Shown piece after piece: positions 45,899-54,117 of a DNA stretch of 64,000 bases. The stretch is from Aliiroseovarius sp. Lineage in GTDB: Bacteria; Pseudomonadota; Alphaproteobacteria; Rhodobacterales; Rhodobacteraceae. Each line of letters begins with the position of its first letter. Positions within the stretch are counted from its first letter, which is position 1. The stretch covers positions 1 through 64,000 of the forward strand of contig NZ_JASBTN010000079.1 in assembly GCF_030148435.1 (NCBI RefSeq), read 5' to 3'. The position numbers and the translations under genes were made by a program. The notes below the pieces were generated by a model that was given only the letters and a program-made list of their open reading frames with translations, did no database searches and was not told where the DNA came from.

Positions 45899-46705
45899 CT
45901 ATTTCAGGATTGGTGGCTTACCGGGGTCCATGCCCGGCGGTTGCGGAGCAGAGGGCGCCTGTGCGGCCGGTTCGGGCAGGTCATAGCGCAACCCGTGACG
46001 CATAAGGCTTTCGCCGGCCTTGTCCGCGCTGGCGAAGAAGCCGACATCCAGCTGCCCGGCTTCGATACCCGAAAAAGTCAGCGCCTCGCTCACCGCGCCA
46101 GCCAATGCCGGTTCGGCGCCCGTGACCGGGTCGATGAAGCCCAGGAGGTGCCCGCGGCGCCCGTCTTCATAGGTCACGCCGACCAGGCAGGCGCAGCGCG
46201 CCAATCCGCCTGCGGTGGCCAGTTTGGCGTCCAGGCCAATGAGCAGCCCCTCCGGCAGCGCGCCGGGGGCGGTGACTTCGGAGATCCGTGCCTCGACCTG
46301 TTCGGGACCATGGCCCAGGGTTTCGGCCAGCCAGCCCATCGCTTCGGCCGGGATCAGGATCGACGAGGGCGCGACGCCCAGGTTCACCCCCAGCCCGATG
46401 CCTTGTCCCGCCAGCATGCCCGCGATCACCCGTCCGGGCAGCGCGGCATAGGGCGAGGCGGTTTCGGTAAAGCCGGTCAACCGGTCCTCGCGATCAAACA
46501 CCAGCACGAACCTGTCGCCCTCCAGCTCGAACAGCTCCGGGTCCAGACTGTCGCCATCCGCCTCGCGGGTCAGCAACAGGAACAATTCCCCATCCGCCAG
46601 CCTCTCGTAGAACCTGAGCCGCGCCGCGTCATCTTCCAGGTCTGCCTGCATCCCGGCATGGGCGGCGTCGAGACGGGTCAGGTCGTCGCTGGTCTGGTCG
46701 GTCAT
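45899..46705 (-). CDS. SseB-family protein
   Basis: A 268-residue protein with an SseB N-terminal domain (RFYERLADGELFLLLTREADGDSLDPELFELEGDRFVLVFDREDRLTGF) and a C-terminal domain (GFFASADKAGESLMRHGLRYDLPE), ending in a Pro-rich tail. SseB-type domains are linked to secretion chaperones and enhanced serine sensitivity, but no secretion genes are nearby, so its role is unclear. Its ATG overlaps the stop of the UDG-family gene (ATGA). Confidence 0.82.
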   Translation of the reverse strand: MTDQTSDDLTRLDAAHAGMQADLEDDAARLRFYERLADGELFLLLTREADGDSLDPELFELEGDRFVLVFDREDRLTGFTETASPYAALPGRVIAGMLAGQGIGLGVNLGVAPSSILIPAEAMGWLAETLGHGPEQVEARISEVTAPGALPEGLLIGLDAKLATAGGLARCACLVGVTYEDGRRGHLLGFIDPVTGAEPALAGAVSEALTFSGIEAGQLDVGFFASADKAGESLMRHGLRYDLPEPAAQAPSAPQPPGMDPGKPPILK

Positions 46706-47286
46706 GCAAGCACCTCGGTTATGCGGGTTCGAAGGGCGGGCAGGAGCTTTGCCTCGAACCAGGGGTTCTTCTTCAGCCATCCCGTATTGCGCCAGGACGG
46801 ATGTGGCAAGGGAAAGAGGCGCGGCGCATGGGCGCGCCAGCCCGCAACCGTGTCTGTCACGCCCGTTTTCGCGCCCAGGTGCCATTTCTGCGCATGGCCC
46901 CCGACCAGCAGGGTCAGGGGCATTTCACCCAGCGCGTCATCGACCCGCATCGCCCAGGTCTCGGCGCAGAGCTTCGGGGGCGGCAGGTCCGATCCCCTGG
47001 CGTCGTACCCCGGGAAACAGAAGCCCATCGGCGTCACCGCGATCCGGTCGCGGTCGTAGAAGGTCCCGCGATCAAGTCCCATCCAGTCACGCAGCCGGTC
47101 GCCGGAGCGGTCGTTGAAGGGAAGTCCCGTCTCATGCACCCGCATCCCGGGCGCCTGGCCGATCACCCGGATGCGCGCGCCGGGCCGGAACCAGGCCACC
47201 GGGCGCGGCGCATGGCCCGTATGGGTCGCGGCAAAGCGGCCGGCGCAGAGACGGCAGGCCGAGATTTCGTCGGTGAGGTCCGGCAT
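46702..47286 (-). CDS. Uracil-DNA glycosylase-family protein
   Basis: A 194-residue UDG-superfamily protein. CRLCAGRFAATHTGH provides a Cys pair near the N-terminus, IRVIGQAPGMRVHETGLPFNDRSGDRLRDWMGL contains the active-site GQAPG loop, and PLPHPSWRNTGWLKKNPWFEAKLLP carries the second DNA-binding loop (HPS). It matches the group often called YqgA/uracil-DNA glycosylase family protein; uracil removal in DNA is likely but not proven for this group. It precedes the SseB gene with a 4-nt overlap. Confidence 0.85.
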   Translation of the reverse strand: MPDLTDEISACRLCAGRFAATHTGHAPRPVAWFRPGARIRVIGQAPGMRVHETGLPFNDRSGDRLRDWMGLDRGTFYDRDRIAVTPMGFCFPGYDARGSDLPPPKLCAETWAMRVDDALGEMPLTLLVGGHAQKWHLGAKTGVTDTVAGWRAHAPRLFPLPHPSWRNTGWLKKNPWFEAKLLPALRTRITEVLA

Positions 47287-47333
47287 GGCGTCAGGGTAAG
47301 GGCGGCGGCGCGGGCGAACAAGGTGGGTAGCAT

Positions 47334-47357
47334 ATATTTCGAAGAGTCTCGAAATAT
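47334..47357. promoter_or_regulatory. Operator 1 upstream of arsR-like gene
   Basis: ATATTTCGA-agagtc-TCGAAATAT, a perfect inverted repeat with a 6-bp spacer, 38 bp upstream of the regulator start. It shares the ATATTTC/GAAATAT arms with operator 2. Confidence 0.75.
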
Positions 47358-47381
47358 GTATTGTTTCGCTCCATTATTTCT

Positions 47382-47397
47382 ATATTTCTAGAAATAT
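47382..47397. promoter_or_regulatory. Operator 2 overlapping the arsR-like start codon
   Basis: ATATTTCTAGAAATAT, a perfect 16-bp palindrome whose last two bases are the first two of the ATG. Binding here would block transcription or translation initiation. Confidence 0.75.
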
Positions 47398-47752
47398 GAA
47401 ACACGATTCTCCCTCCCCCACACGCGGTATGTCCGTGGAAGTCGTTGCCAGCTCCTTCGCGGCGCTTGGCAGCGAACAGCGGCTCGAGGTCCTGCGCACG
47501 CTGGTGCGTGCCGGACCCAAGGGTCTGACCATTGGTGAGCTTGGCAGGCGCTCGGGCGTTTCCGGCTCGACACTCACCCATCACATGAAGATCCTGGCCG
47601 GTGCCGGGCTGGTCACGCAGGAAAAACAGGGCCGGTCCATCATCTGCGTTGCCGCGCAGTTGGAGGTCATGCAGGCCCTGTCCGACTATCTTCTCAACGA
47701 ATGCTGTGCCGATTGCGCGCCAGAGGACAGGGGCCAGAATCGAAATGGCTGA
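47396..47752 (+). CDS. ArsR-family regulator
   Basis: A 118-residue ArsR/SmtB-type winged helix: ASSFAALGSEQRLEVLRTLVRAGPKGLTIGELGRRSGVSGSTLTHHMKILAGAGLVTQEKQGRSI. The classic CVC site in helix 3 is absent, but a C-terminal NECCADCAP gives three cysteines that could bind As(III), methylarsenite or another thiophilic ligand. Two palindromes sharing ATATTTC arms lie at the promoter and start, indicating autorepression. It overlaps the permease gene by 8 nt, so the permease is its likely target. Confidence 0.9.
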   Translation: MKHDSPSPTRGMSVEVVASSFAALGSEQRLEVLRTLVRAGPKGLTIGELGRRSGVSGSTLTHHMKILAGAGLVTQEKQGRSIICVAAQLEVMQALSDYLLNECCADCAPEDRGQNRNG

Positions 47753-48785
47753 CACGACACAAAACGCCCCGAAATCCTGGAAGGTCGACAAGGCCTGGGT
47801 TGCGATCCTGTTGATCCCGGTGGCCCTGGCGATCTTCGACCCGGTCGAGGTCTGGCCCATGCTGACATTCGCCGCAGGCGCCTTCGGGACCACCAGCATC
47901 TTCATCGTCTTCGCCGTGCTCGCCGTGGCCTACATGAAAGCGACCGGGGCCGAGAACCTTCTGGCCAGAGCCTTTGAAGGGCGTGAGTTGCATATGATCG
48001 CCATGGCTGCGCTGATGGGCGGGCTGTCGCCCTTCTGCTCCTGCGAGGTCATTCCCTTTATCGCCGCCTTGCTGGCTGTGGGCGCGCCGCTGTCAGCGGT
48101 CATGGCCTTCTGGCTGTCCTCGCCCCTGATGGACCCGGCCATGTTCCTGATCACCTCCGGGACGCTTGGTGTGCCCTTTGCCGTGGCCAAGGCGGCCTCG
48201 GCCGTGTCATTGGGCCTGTTTGGCGGCTTGATGGTCAAGACCTTCGCCCGCACCGCCATCTTTGCGGATCCACTGAAGACTGCGCCGGTGGAAAGCTGCT
48301 GTTCCGCCTCTTCCTGCGGGTCAGGCGAGGCGGGGCCGCTGCGAGGCGAAACCATCTGGAAATTCTGGCCCCACGCAGATCGTCGGCGCACCTTTCGCGA
48401 CACGGTGATCGAGAACGCGCTGTTCCTGGGCAAGTGGCTGCTGCTGGCCTACATGATCGAGGCGCTGATGCTGCGCTATGTGCCTGCCGACATGATCGCC
48501 AGGGCGCTGGGCGGGGATGGCATCGGCCCGATCATCCTGGGGGCGCTGGTGGGCATGCCCGCCTATCTGAACGGCTATGCCGCCGTGCCGCTGGTCGGTG
48601 GCCTGCTGGAGCAGGGCATGTCGAACGGAGCGGCGATGTCCTTCGTCCTGGCCGGGGGCGTCAGCAGCATCCCTGCCGCCATCGCGGTCTGGGCACTGGT
48701 CAAGCCGCGCGTCTTTTCGGCCTACCTTGGGCTGGCCCTGATCGGCTCGGTTGCTGCCGGGTTTGTGTGGAATGTGATCTCCTGA
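47745..48785 (+). CDS. ArsP-type permease (PF03773 family)
   Basis: A 346-residue membrane permease of the PF03773 group, which includes ArsP (organoarsenical efflux) and SO_0444 (Cu/Zn efflux). The first half carries GLSPFCSCEVIPFIAALLAVGAPLSAVMAFWLSSPLMDPAMF, with the conserved CSC; the second carries GALVGMPAYLNGYAAVPLVGGLL. A Cys-rich loop between the halves (ESCCSASSCGS) could deliver the substrate. It overlaps the ArsR-type gene. Export of trivalent organoarsenicals or another soft metal is inferred. Confidence 0.88.
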   Translation: MADTTQNAPKSWKVDKAWVAILLIPVALAIFDPVEVWPMLTFAAGAFGTTSIFIVFAVLAVAYMKATGAENLLARAFEGRELHMIAMAALMGGLSPFCSCEVIPFIAALLAVGAPLSAVMAFWLSSPLMDPAMFLITSGTLGVPFAVAKAASAVSLGLFGGLMVKTFARTAIFADPLKTAPVESCCSASSCGSGEAGPLRGETIWKFWPHADRRRTFRDTVIENALFLGKWLLLAYMIEALMLRYVPADMIARALGGDGIGPIILGALVGMPAYLNGYAAVPLVGGLLEQGMSNGAAMSFVLAGGVSSIPAAIAVWALVKPRVFSAYLGLALIGSVAAGFVWNVIS

Positions 48786-48814
48786 CGCAACTTTTGCACC
48801 CTGTTGACATTGAC

Positions 48815-48975
48815 CGGGCGCCCCGTTCCACTATCTGACCATGAGGGTCGGACAAGGAGCGGGGCGCCCGAACGCCTGCCACCGGCCCGGTCGGGTGCGT
48901 TCGCGCTTCCGGGGAGACACCGGGAAAACCCGGAACTACAAGGGGAGCTTCGCAACTGGCGGGGCAAAACGGGGG
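48815..48975 (+). promoter_or_regulatory. Structured nhaA leader, candidate nhaA-I (Li+/Na+) riboswitch
   Basis: The 195-nt gap before nhaA folds strongly. An 11-bp stem pairs 48815-48825 (CGGGCGCCCCG) with 48860-48870. Inside it, TCTGACC (48834-48840) pairs with GGTCGGA (48846-48852). GAACGC (48870-48875) can pair with GCGTTC (48897-48902), and CCGGG-AAAA-CCCGG forms a hairpin at 48920-48933, followed by AAGGGGAGCTTCGCAACTGG. This layout and position match my memory of the nhaA-I motif RNA, reported as a Li+-responsive riboswitch class upstream of Na+/H+ antiporters. No covariance test was made. Confidence 0.65.
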
Positions 48976-48980
48976 ACGGC

Positions 48981-50279
48981 ATGTATCGCGTCTGGAATTT
49001 CATCACTACCTATTCGGTCCTTCTGATCAGCGGCGCACTGATAGCCCTGATCTGGGCCAATATCGACGCAGACAGCTACCACTACTTCGTGGAATATCCT
49101 ATCTGGTTCAATGACTTGATCGGGTTGGACCTCTCCTACTGGAAAAAGTCCATCGGGCCGGAGGCCGCGCAGTTCGACCCGGGCGGGGCAGGCAAGGTTC
49201 TGACCTTGCACTACCTGGTCAACGATATTCTGATGGCCCTGTTCTTTGCCATTGCCGCCAAGGAGGTCTGGGAGGCCGTCATACTCAAGGACGGCTCCCT
49301 GCGAGGCAAGAAGGCGGCCACGCCACTGGTGGCCACGGCAGGCGGCATGTTCGGCCCGATCGCGGTCTACCTGGGGCTTGCCGCCGTCCTGGGCAGTGAC
49401 GTCTATGACGCGGTATCGCGCGGGTGGGCCATCCCGACCGCCACGGACATCGCTTTCAGCTACCTGGTGGGGCGGATAGTATTTGGTGCGGGCCACCCGG
49501 CGGTGCGTTTCCTGCTGCTTCTGGCCATTGCCGATGACGCTGCGGGGCTGGTGATCCTGGCGATCTTCTACCCCTCAGGCGAGTTGGCGGTGGAATGGCT
49601 GGGCCTGTCGGTTGCGGCTTCGGCCGGCGCGTTCTTCTTCTTCAACTGGCTGCCGCGCCGCCTGGACCGTGGCAATCAGCTCCGGCCGAAATCCACCTGG
49701 GTACGGCAGAAACTCAGCTTCTGGCCCTATGCCATTGCTGGCGCCATCAGCTGGTTCGGGTTTGCCCAGTCAGGTCTTCACCCGGCGCTGGGCCTATTGC
49801 CGATCGTTCCTGCCATTCCCCACGCCGACCGCGCCTTCGGCATCTTCGCCGAGGCCGAGAAATACCTGCACGACCTGTTGAACGAGATGGAACACGCCCT
49901 GCAATGGCCGGTCGAGATCATCCTGTTCTTCTTCGGCCTGCTGAACGCGGGCGTGACATTCAACGCCATCGGCGAGGCAACCTGGCTGGTGCTGGCGGGG
50001 CTCATCATCGGCAAGCCGCTGGGCATCCTGCTGTTCGGCTGGGTGGCGGCAACGGTCCTCAGGCTGGGCCTTCCGGAAGGCATGCGCATCATCGACCTGA
50101 TCGTGATCGGTTTCGTCGCCGCCATCGGCTTTACCGTGTCGCTCTTCGTCGCTTCGGTGGCCTTCGAGGGCGGACCAACCCAGGACGCGGCCAAGATGGG
50201 CGCCCTGTTCAGCTTTGGCGCGGTGTTCCTGTCGCTCTGGGCGGGGAAACTGTTCCGGGTAGAGAAACAGATCGCCTGA
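48981..50279 (+). CDS. nhaA: Na+/H+ antiporter NhaA
   Basis: A 432-residue antiporter that expels Na+ or Li+ in exchange for protons. Multiple membrane helices; the ion-binding aspartate pair D185-D186 is in LLLAIADDAAGLVILAIF, and TATDIAFS (about 153-160) provides the helix IV discontinuity. The start is ATG 48981, where the membrane protein begins; upstream in-frame codons run through the folded leader. It is longer than E. coli NhaA (388) owing to an N-terminal segment and loops. A terminator follows. Confidence 0.93.
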   Translation: MYRVWNFITTYSVLLISGALIALIWANIDADSYHYFVEYPIWFNDLIGLDLSYWKKSIGPEAAQFDPGGAGKVLTLHYLVNDILMALFFAIAAKEVWEAVILKDGSLRGKKAATPLVATAGGMFGPIAVYLGLAAVLGSDVYDAVSRGWAIPTATDIAFSYLVGRIVFGAGHPAVRFLLLLAIADDAAGLVILAIFYPSGELAVEWLGLSVAASAGAFFFFNWLPRRLDRGNQLRPKSTWVRQKLSFWPYAIAGAISWFGFAQSGLHPALGLLPIVPAIPHADRAFGIFAEAEKYLHDLLNEMEHALQWPVEIILFFFGLLNAGVTFNAIGEATWLVLAGLIIGKPLGILLFGWVAATVLRLGLPEGMRIIDLIVIGFVAAIGFTVSLFVASVAFEGGPTQDAAKMGALFSFGAVFLSLWAGKLFRVEKQIA

Positions 50280-50357
50280 TTGGACGGCGAATCCCGGGCG
50301 ATTGTTTCTGCCCGGGATACAAAAAACGCCGAATTTGCGCCGCAATTCGCCTGCCTA

Positions 50358-50391
50358 ACCCCCGAAGCCGTTGTGTTTCGGGGGATTTTTC
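50358..50391 (+). terminator. Rho-independent terminator after nhaA
   Basis: CCCCCGAA-gccgttgtgt-TTCGGGGG stem followed by ATTTTTC. A second hairpin without a T run (ATCCCGGGC/GCCCGGGAT) lies just upstream near 50292-50320. Confidence 0.8.
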
Positions 50392-50486
50392 GGACATAAT
50401 GCTGCCTAAATGGCCCTCTATAGCTCCTCTTTAACAAAGCTCGGCTAAAACAGAGCGATGAGGCAGTAGCAGTTCGGAGCGCGTGA

Positions 50487-51146
50487 ATGCTCGAGTTCAT
50501 CAATGTCAGCAAGTCCTTCTGGACCGGCAAACAGCGCAAGGTCATCCTTGATCGGGCGTCGTTTCGCGTGGAGCTGGGCAACTCGATGGGCATCCTGGCG
50601 CCGAACGGCACCGGCAAGACCACGATCGTCAACATGATGGCCGGGCTCGAGAAACCGGATGAGGGCGAGATCCGGCGCAAATGTCGCGTTTCCTTCCCGC
50701 TGGGGTTCATGGGCGGTGTGATCGGCAAGCTTTCCGCAAAGGAAAACGCGCGCTACGTGGCGCGCCTCTACGGCCTTGATCCGGATTATCTGGAGGCGTT
50801 CACCCGCTGGCTCTGCGGGCTGGAGGAATATTACGATTTCCCCGTCTCCACCTATTCCCAGGGCATGCGCGCGCGCTTTACCTTCGCGCTGCTGCTGGCT
50901 TTGGAGTTCGACATCTATCTGATCGACGAAGGCATGCCTCAAACCACGGATGCCGAATTCAACCGCAAGGCCGGGGACGTCTTGCGCCAACGGTTGGAAA
51001 ACTCGACGGTCATCGTTGTCTCGCACCAGGCGCAGACGCTGGAGAAATTCTGTCGCTCGGCGGCGGTCCTGAAAGACGGGCAGCTTTATCAGTTCGACAC
51101 CTTGGAAGAAGCGAAGCAGCTCTATGACTACCAAACCCAGGGCTAA
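50487..51146 (+). CDS. kpsT: Capsule/polysaccharide export ATPase
   Basis: A 219-residue ABC ATPase of the KpsT group: MLEFINVSKSFWTGKQRKVILDRASF start, Walker A APNGTGKTT (about 38-46), signature YSQGMRARFTFALLLALEF and Walker B FDIYLIDEGMP. It energises capsular polysaccharide export across the inner membrane. It overlaps the kpsE-like gene by 23 nt. The usual permease KpsM is not adjacent. GGAG precedes the ATG. Confidence 0.9.
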   Translation: MLEFINVSKSFWTGKQRKVILDRASFRVELGNSMGILAPNGTGKTTIVNMMAGLEKPDEGEIRRKCRVSFPLGFMGGVIGKLSAKENARYVARLYGLDPDYLEAFTRWLCGLEEYYDFPVSTYSQGMRARFTFALLLALEFDIYLIDEGMPQTTDAEFNRKAGDVLRQRLENSTVIVVSHQAQTLEKFCRSAAVLKDGQLYQFDTLEEAKQLYDYQTQG

Positions 51147-52848
51147 GAAGTTCCGCATCCGCCGTGCCGCTCCGGCCGGCAACTCGGGCGAAGCGCCCGG
51201 GCGCGGTGGTGGTGCGACCGGACCGGCGCGGTCCACGGCGGCCGGTGTCGCGGGCGGCGAACGGCCCGAAGTCACCAGGCCCGAGCAGCCCGCGCCCCGT
51301 GCACAGCCTCGCACCCTGAACCCGCTGGAGGAGGCCGCCCTGGGCCCCCAGGAAGACGGCTTTCCCGAAGGTCCGATGACCTCGCAGGCGGCCCGGGCCG
51401 GGGCCAAGTCCGGCTCGGTCGAAAACTCCGGTGAGGTTGCTGCCGAGGCCGAAATCTCGGCGATCCGCAAGGAAGGTCTGACCGGGCGCCAGCTGCGCAT
51501 GGCGCGGCGCGTTGCGCAGAAACACGGGCTGCCCGCGACCTCTGATTTCGACGCGGTTCGCCTGCTCAGGAAGGCGGGCATCGACCCGTTCCAACGCGCC
51601 ACCATGCTGGAACTGGTCAACCCCGAAGGCGCAAACCAATTGGCCGAGAAACCGGTGCAATTGCCCCAGACCGTCAAACCGGCTGAACAGACCCTGCCGT
51701 CGGCCCGCGTGATGGACGCCGCCGAACGCGCCCGATCGGTCATGGAAATCCAGCTCGACATCGCACGCCGCCGTCGCCGCAAGTCGATGCTTCTGCTCAC
51801 CCGGCTGGCTTTCTTCGTGTTCCTGCCCACGCTGTTTGCGGGGTATTATTACTACAAAGTCGCGACACCGATGTATGCCACCAAGTCCGAGTTCGTGATC
51901 CAGAACGCAGACGGGGGGAGCGGCTCGGGAATGGGGGGGCTGTTGCAATCCGCCGGCATCGGATCACCTGACAGCATAGGGGTGCAGGGCTACCTTCTGT
52001 CGCGCGAAGCGATGTTGCGGCTGGATGCGGACGAGGGGTTCAAGGCGCATTTCTCGGCCCCGTCGATCGACCCGATCCAGCGCCTCGAAGAGGGCGCGAG
52101 CGACGAGGACGCTTACAAACTCTACAAGCGCAACGTGAAGATCGGCTATGACCCGACCGAGGGCATCATCAAGATGGAAGTGGTCGCAACCGACCCCGCG
52201 ACCAGCCAGCGCTACTCGGAAATCCTGATCTCCTATGCCGAGGAAAAGGTCGATAACCTGACCCAGCGCAAACGCGCAGACCAGATGAAAGGCGCGCAGG
52301 AAAGTTTCGAGAAGGCCGAGGCCAAGTGGCTCGATTCCCTGGCCGAAAAGGAGCGCCTGCAAATCGAACGTCAGGTGCTGGACCCGACAGGTGAAGGCAG
52401 CCTGCTCATGGGGCAGATTTCCAACCTGGAAACGCAGCTGCTGGAGCAGCAGTTGAAGGAACAACGGTTGAAGAACAACGCCCGCCCGAACCAGGCGCAG
52501 CTGTCTGCCGTGCAGGATGAAATCCGCATCCTGTCCGCCCAGATCGTGGAGCTGCGCCGCAAGGTCGATGAACTTGCCCGGATCCAGGGACAGCTGGCCG
52601 AGGCCGAGACCCTTGTCCTGACCCGCGCCGCGCTGATGCAGCAGTCGCTGCAGCAGCTCGAAGTGGCCCGGGTCGAGGCCAACAAGCAGACCCGGTATCT
52701 TGAGACCAACGTGAACCCCACCGCGCCGGATCGCGCGACCTACCCGCGCGCCTTCGAAAACACGATCCTGTCCTTCCTGGTCTTTGCCGGAATCTACCTG
52801 ATGGCCTCGCTGACCGCGTCGATCCTGCGCGAACAGGTTTCCGCATGA
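51124..52848 (+). CDS. kpsE: Capsule export inner-membrane protein with long N-terminal extension
   Basis: A 574-residue KpsE/Wza-partner type protein. Residues 1-110 are disordered (Ala, Gly, Pro, Glu rich); 115-165 hold a helical segment ([39 protein letters not shown]); membrane helix 1 is at 221-241; the periplasmic part has a long coiled coil (about 370-530); helix 2 is near 549-567. Proteins of this kind span the periplasm and link the ABC exporter to the outer-membrane exporter. The N-terminal extension is much longer than in E. coli KpsE (382 residues). It overlaps kdsA by 4 nt. Confidence 0.87.
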   Translation: MTTKPRAKKFRIRRAAPAGNSGEAPGRGGGATGPARSTAAGVAGGERPEVTRPEQPAPRAQPRTLNPLEEAALGPQEDGFPEGPMTSQAARAGAKSGSVENSGEVAAEAEISAIRKEGLTGRQLRMARRVAQKHGLPATSDFDAVRLLRKAGIDPFQRATMLELVNPEGANQLAEKPVQLPQTVKPAEQTLPSARVMDAAERARSVMEIQLDIARRRRRKSMLLLTRLAFFVFLPTLFAGYYYYKVATPMYATKSEFVIQNADGGSGSGMGGLLQSAGIGSPDSIGVQGYLLSREAMLRLDADEGFKAHFSAPSIDPIQRLEEGASDEDAYKLYKRNVKIGYDPTEGIIKMEVVATDPATSQRYSEILISYAEEKVDNLTQRKRADQMKGAQESFEKAEAKWLDSLAEKERLQIERQVLDPTGEGSLLMGQISNLETQLLEQQLKEQRLKNNARPNQAQLSAVQDEIRILSAQIVELRRKVDELARIQGQLAEAETLVLTRAALMQQSLQQLEVARVEANKQTRYLETNVNPTAPDRATYPRAFENTILSFLVFAGIYLMASLTASILREQVSA

Positions 52849-53669
52849 TGAAACGCCTCGACGTGGCCGGGGTAAGGATCGGCAACGACCTGCCCCTGAC
52901 CGTGATCGCCGGCCCCTGCCAGCTCGAAAGCCTGGAGCACGCGCTGGGGATTGCCGAGGTCATGGCGCAGGCCTGTGCGGAGGCCGGGCTGGGCTACGTC
53001 TTCAAGGCAAGTTTCGACAAGGCCAACCGGACCGCCGTGACCGGCCGACGGGGGCCGGGGATCGACGACGGGCTGGAGATGCTGACGGGTGTGAAATCCC
53101 GCCTGGGCGTGCCGGTACTGACCGATGTGCACGCGCCCGAGCAATGCGCCCCGGTGGCCGAGGTCGCGGATGTACTGCAGATCCCGGCCTTTCTGTGCCG
53201 CCAGACCGACCTCTTGCTGGCCGCCGGGCAGACGGGCAGAGCGGTGAACATCAAGAAAGGCCAGTTCCTGGCCCCTTGGGACATGGAACACGTGACGGCC
53301 AAGGTGGCCTCCACCGGCAATTCCCGCATCCTCCTGACCGAACGCGGCACCAGTTTCGGCTACAACACCCTGGTCGCCGACATGCGCGCCCTGCCGCAGA
53401 TGGCGGCAGCCGGATACCCTGTGATCATGGATGCCACTCACGCGGTGCAGATGCCGGGTGGGCGGGGAGGCACCTCGGGCGGGCAGCGCGAGTTTGCTCC
53501 GATCCTGGCGCGGGCGGCGGTGGCCGTCGGCGTAGCGGGCGTGTTCCTCGAGACCCACCCCGACCCGGACAGGGCGCCCTCGGACGGACCCAACATGATT
53601 GTGCTGGACGATATGCCCGCGCTGATCGCCCGATTGGCCGCGTTCGATGCGCTGGCAAAAGAGGCGTAG
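52845..53669 (+). CDS. kdsA: 3-deoxy-8-phosphooctulonate synthase
   Basis: A 274-residue KDO8P synthase that condenses phosphoenolpyruvate with arabinose 5-phosphate, giving the precursor of KDO for lipid A and some capsules. Diagnostic segments are [59 protein letters not shown], and [11 protein letters not shown] near the C-terminus. Two adjacent ATGs (52845 and 52848) are possible; the first overlaps the kpsE stop. Its place after kpsT-kpsE suggests a KDO-linked capsule. Confidence 0.95.
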   Translation: MMKRLDVAGVRIGNDLPLTVIAGPCQLESLEHALGIAEVMAQACAEAGLGYVFKASFDKANRTAVTGRRGPGIDDGLEMLTGVKSRLGVPVLTDVHAPEQCAPVAEVADVLQIPAFLCRQTDLLLAAGQTGRAVNIKKGQFLAPWDMEHVTAKVASTGNSRILLTERGTSFGYNTLVADMRALPQMAAAGYPVIMDATHAVQMPGGRGGTSGGQREFAPILARAAVAVGVAGVFLETHPDPDRAPSDGPNMIVLDDMPALIARLAAFDALAKEA

Positions 53670-53744
53670 GGACGAGGGCTGAAACGACAGGCGAGCCCTG
53701 CACAAAAGAGCCAAGAAAACCGCGCGGATTTGTGTTTTTTGCTC

Positions 53745-53773
53745 TTGCACCCCCGCGCGGCTTTGACTAGATA
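53745..53773 (+). promoter_or_regulatory. Candidate promoter of tRNA-Gln
   Basis: TTGCAC (53745-53750) and TAGATA (53768-53773) with a 17-bp spacer, 12 bp before the mature tRNA. Both boxes are only partial matches to sigma-70, so this is tentative. A CCGCGCGG pair (53720-53727 and 53753-53760) overlaps it. Confidence 0.4.
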
Positions 53774-53785
53774 AGCCTCCACCGT

Positions 53786-53860
53786 TGGGGTGTAGCCAAG
53801 TGGTAAGGCAACTGTTTTTGGTACAGTGTACCGTAGGTTCGAATCCTACCACCCCAGCCA
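53786..53860 (+). tRNA. tRNA-Gln (anticodon TTG)
   Basis: A 75-nt cloverleaf. The acceptor pairs TGGGGTG (53786-53792) with CACCCCA (53850-53856), discriminator G, then encoded CCA at 53858-53860. The anticodon loop TTTTGGT carries TTG; the T arm has GGTTCGAATCC. It closely matches E. coli tRNA-Gln. It reads CAA codons and by wobble CAG. No repeat of its 3' end is seen nearby. Confidence 0.97.
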
Positions 53861-54117
53861 ACCATTCTCTGAAAGTTCAGCGCGAAGAGATACAGGGATC
53901 GTCTCCCATAGTCCCGTGTGAAAGTGCCCCGGTTTCTGTCTCGGTGTTCCCCGGAACCTGAGCCCGGGGGTGTTGAGAGTTTCCGGGGAGAAAGGTGGGG
54001 AGGGGCTCAGCCACGGGGGTGCTTAGAGCGGGCGGCCGGGATTTCGTGGAGTTTGTCGAAGGGTTCTTTATGGACTGACGGCAAGGCCAATCGCCCTGCC
54101 ACCGAAGGTGATCCGGT

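Noticed and set aside
53786-54117. tRNA-Gln as an integration site for an island carrying the hut/TRAP genes
   Set aside because: No repeat of the tRNA 3' end, integrase or change in base composition is visible on either side.
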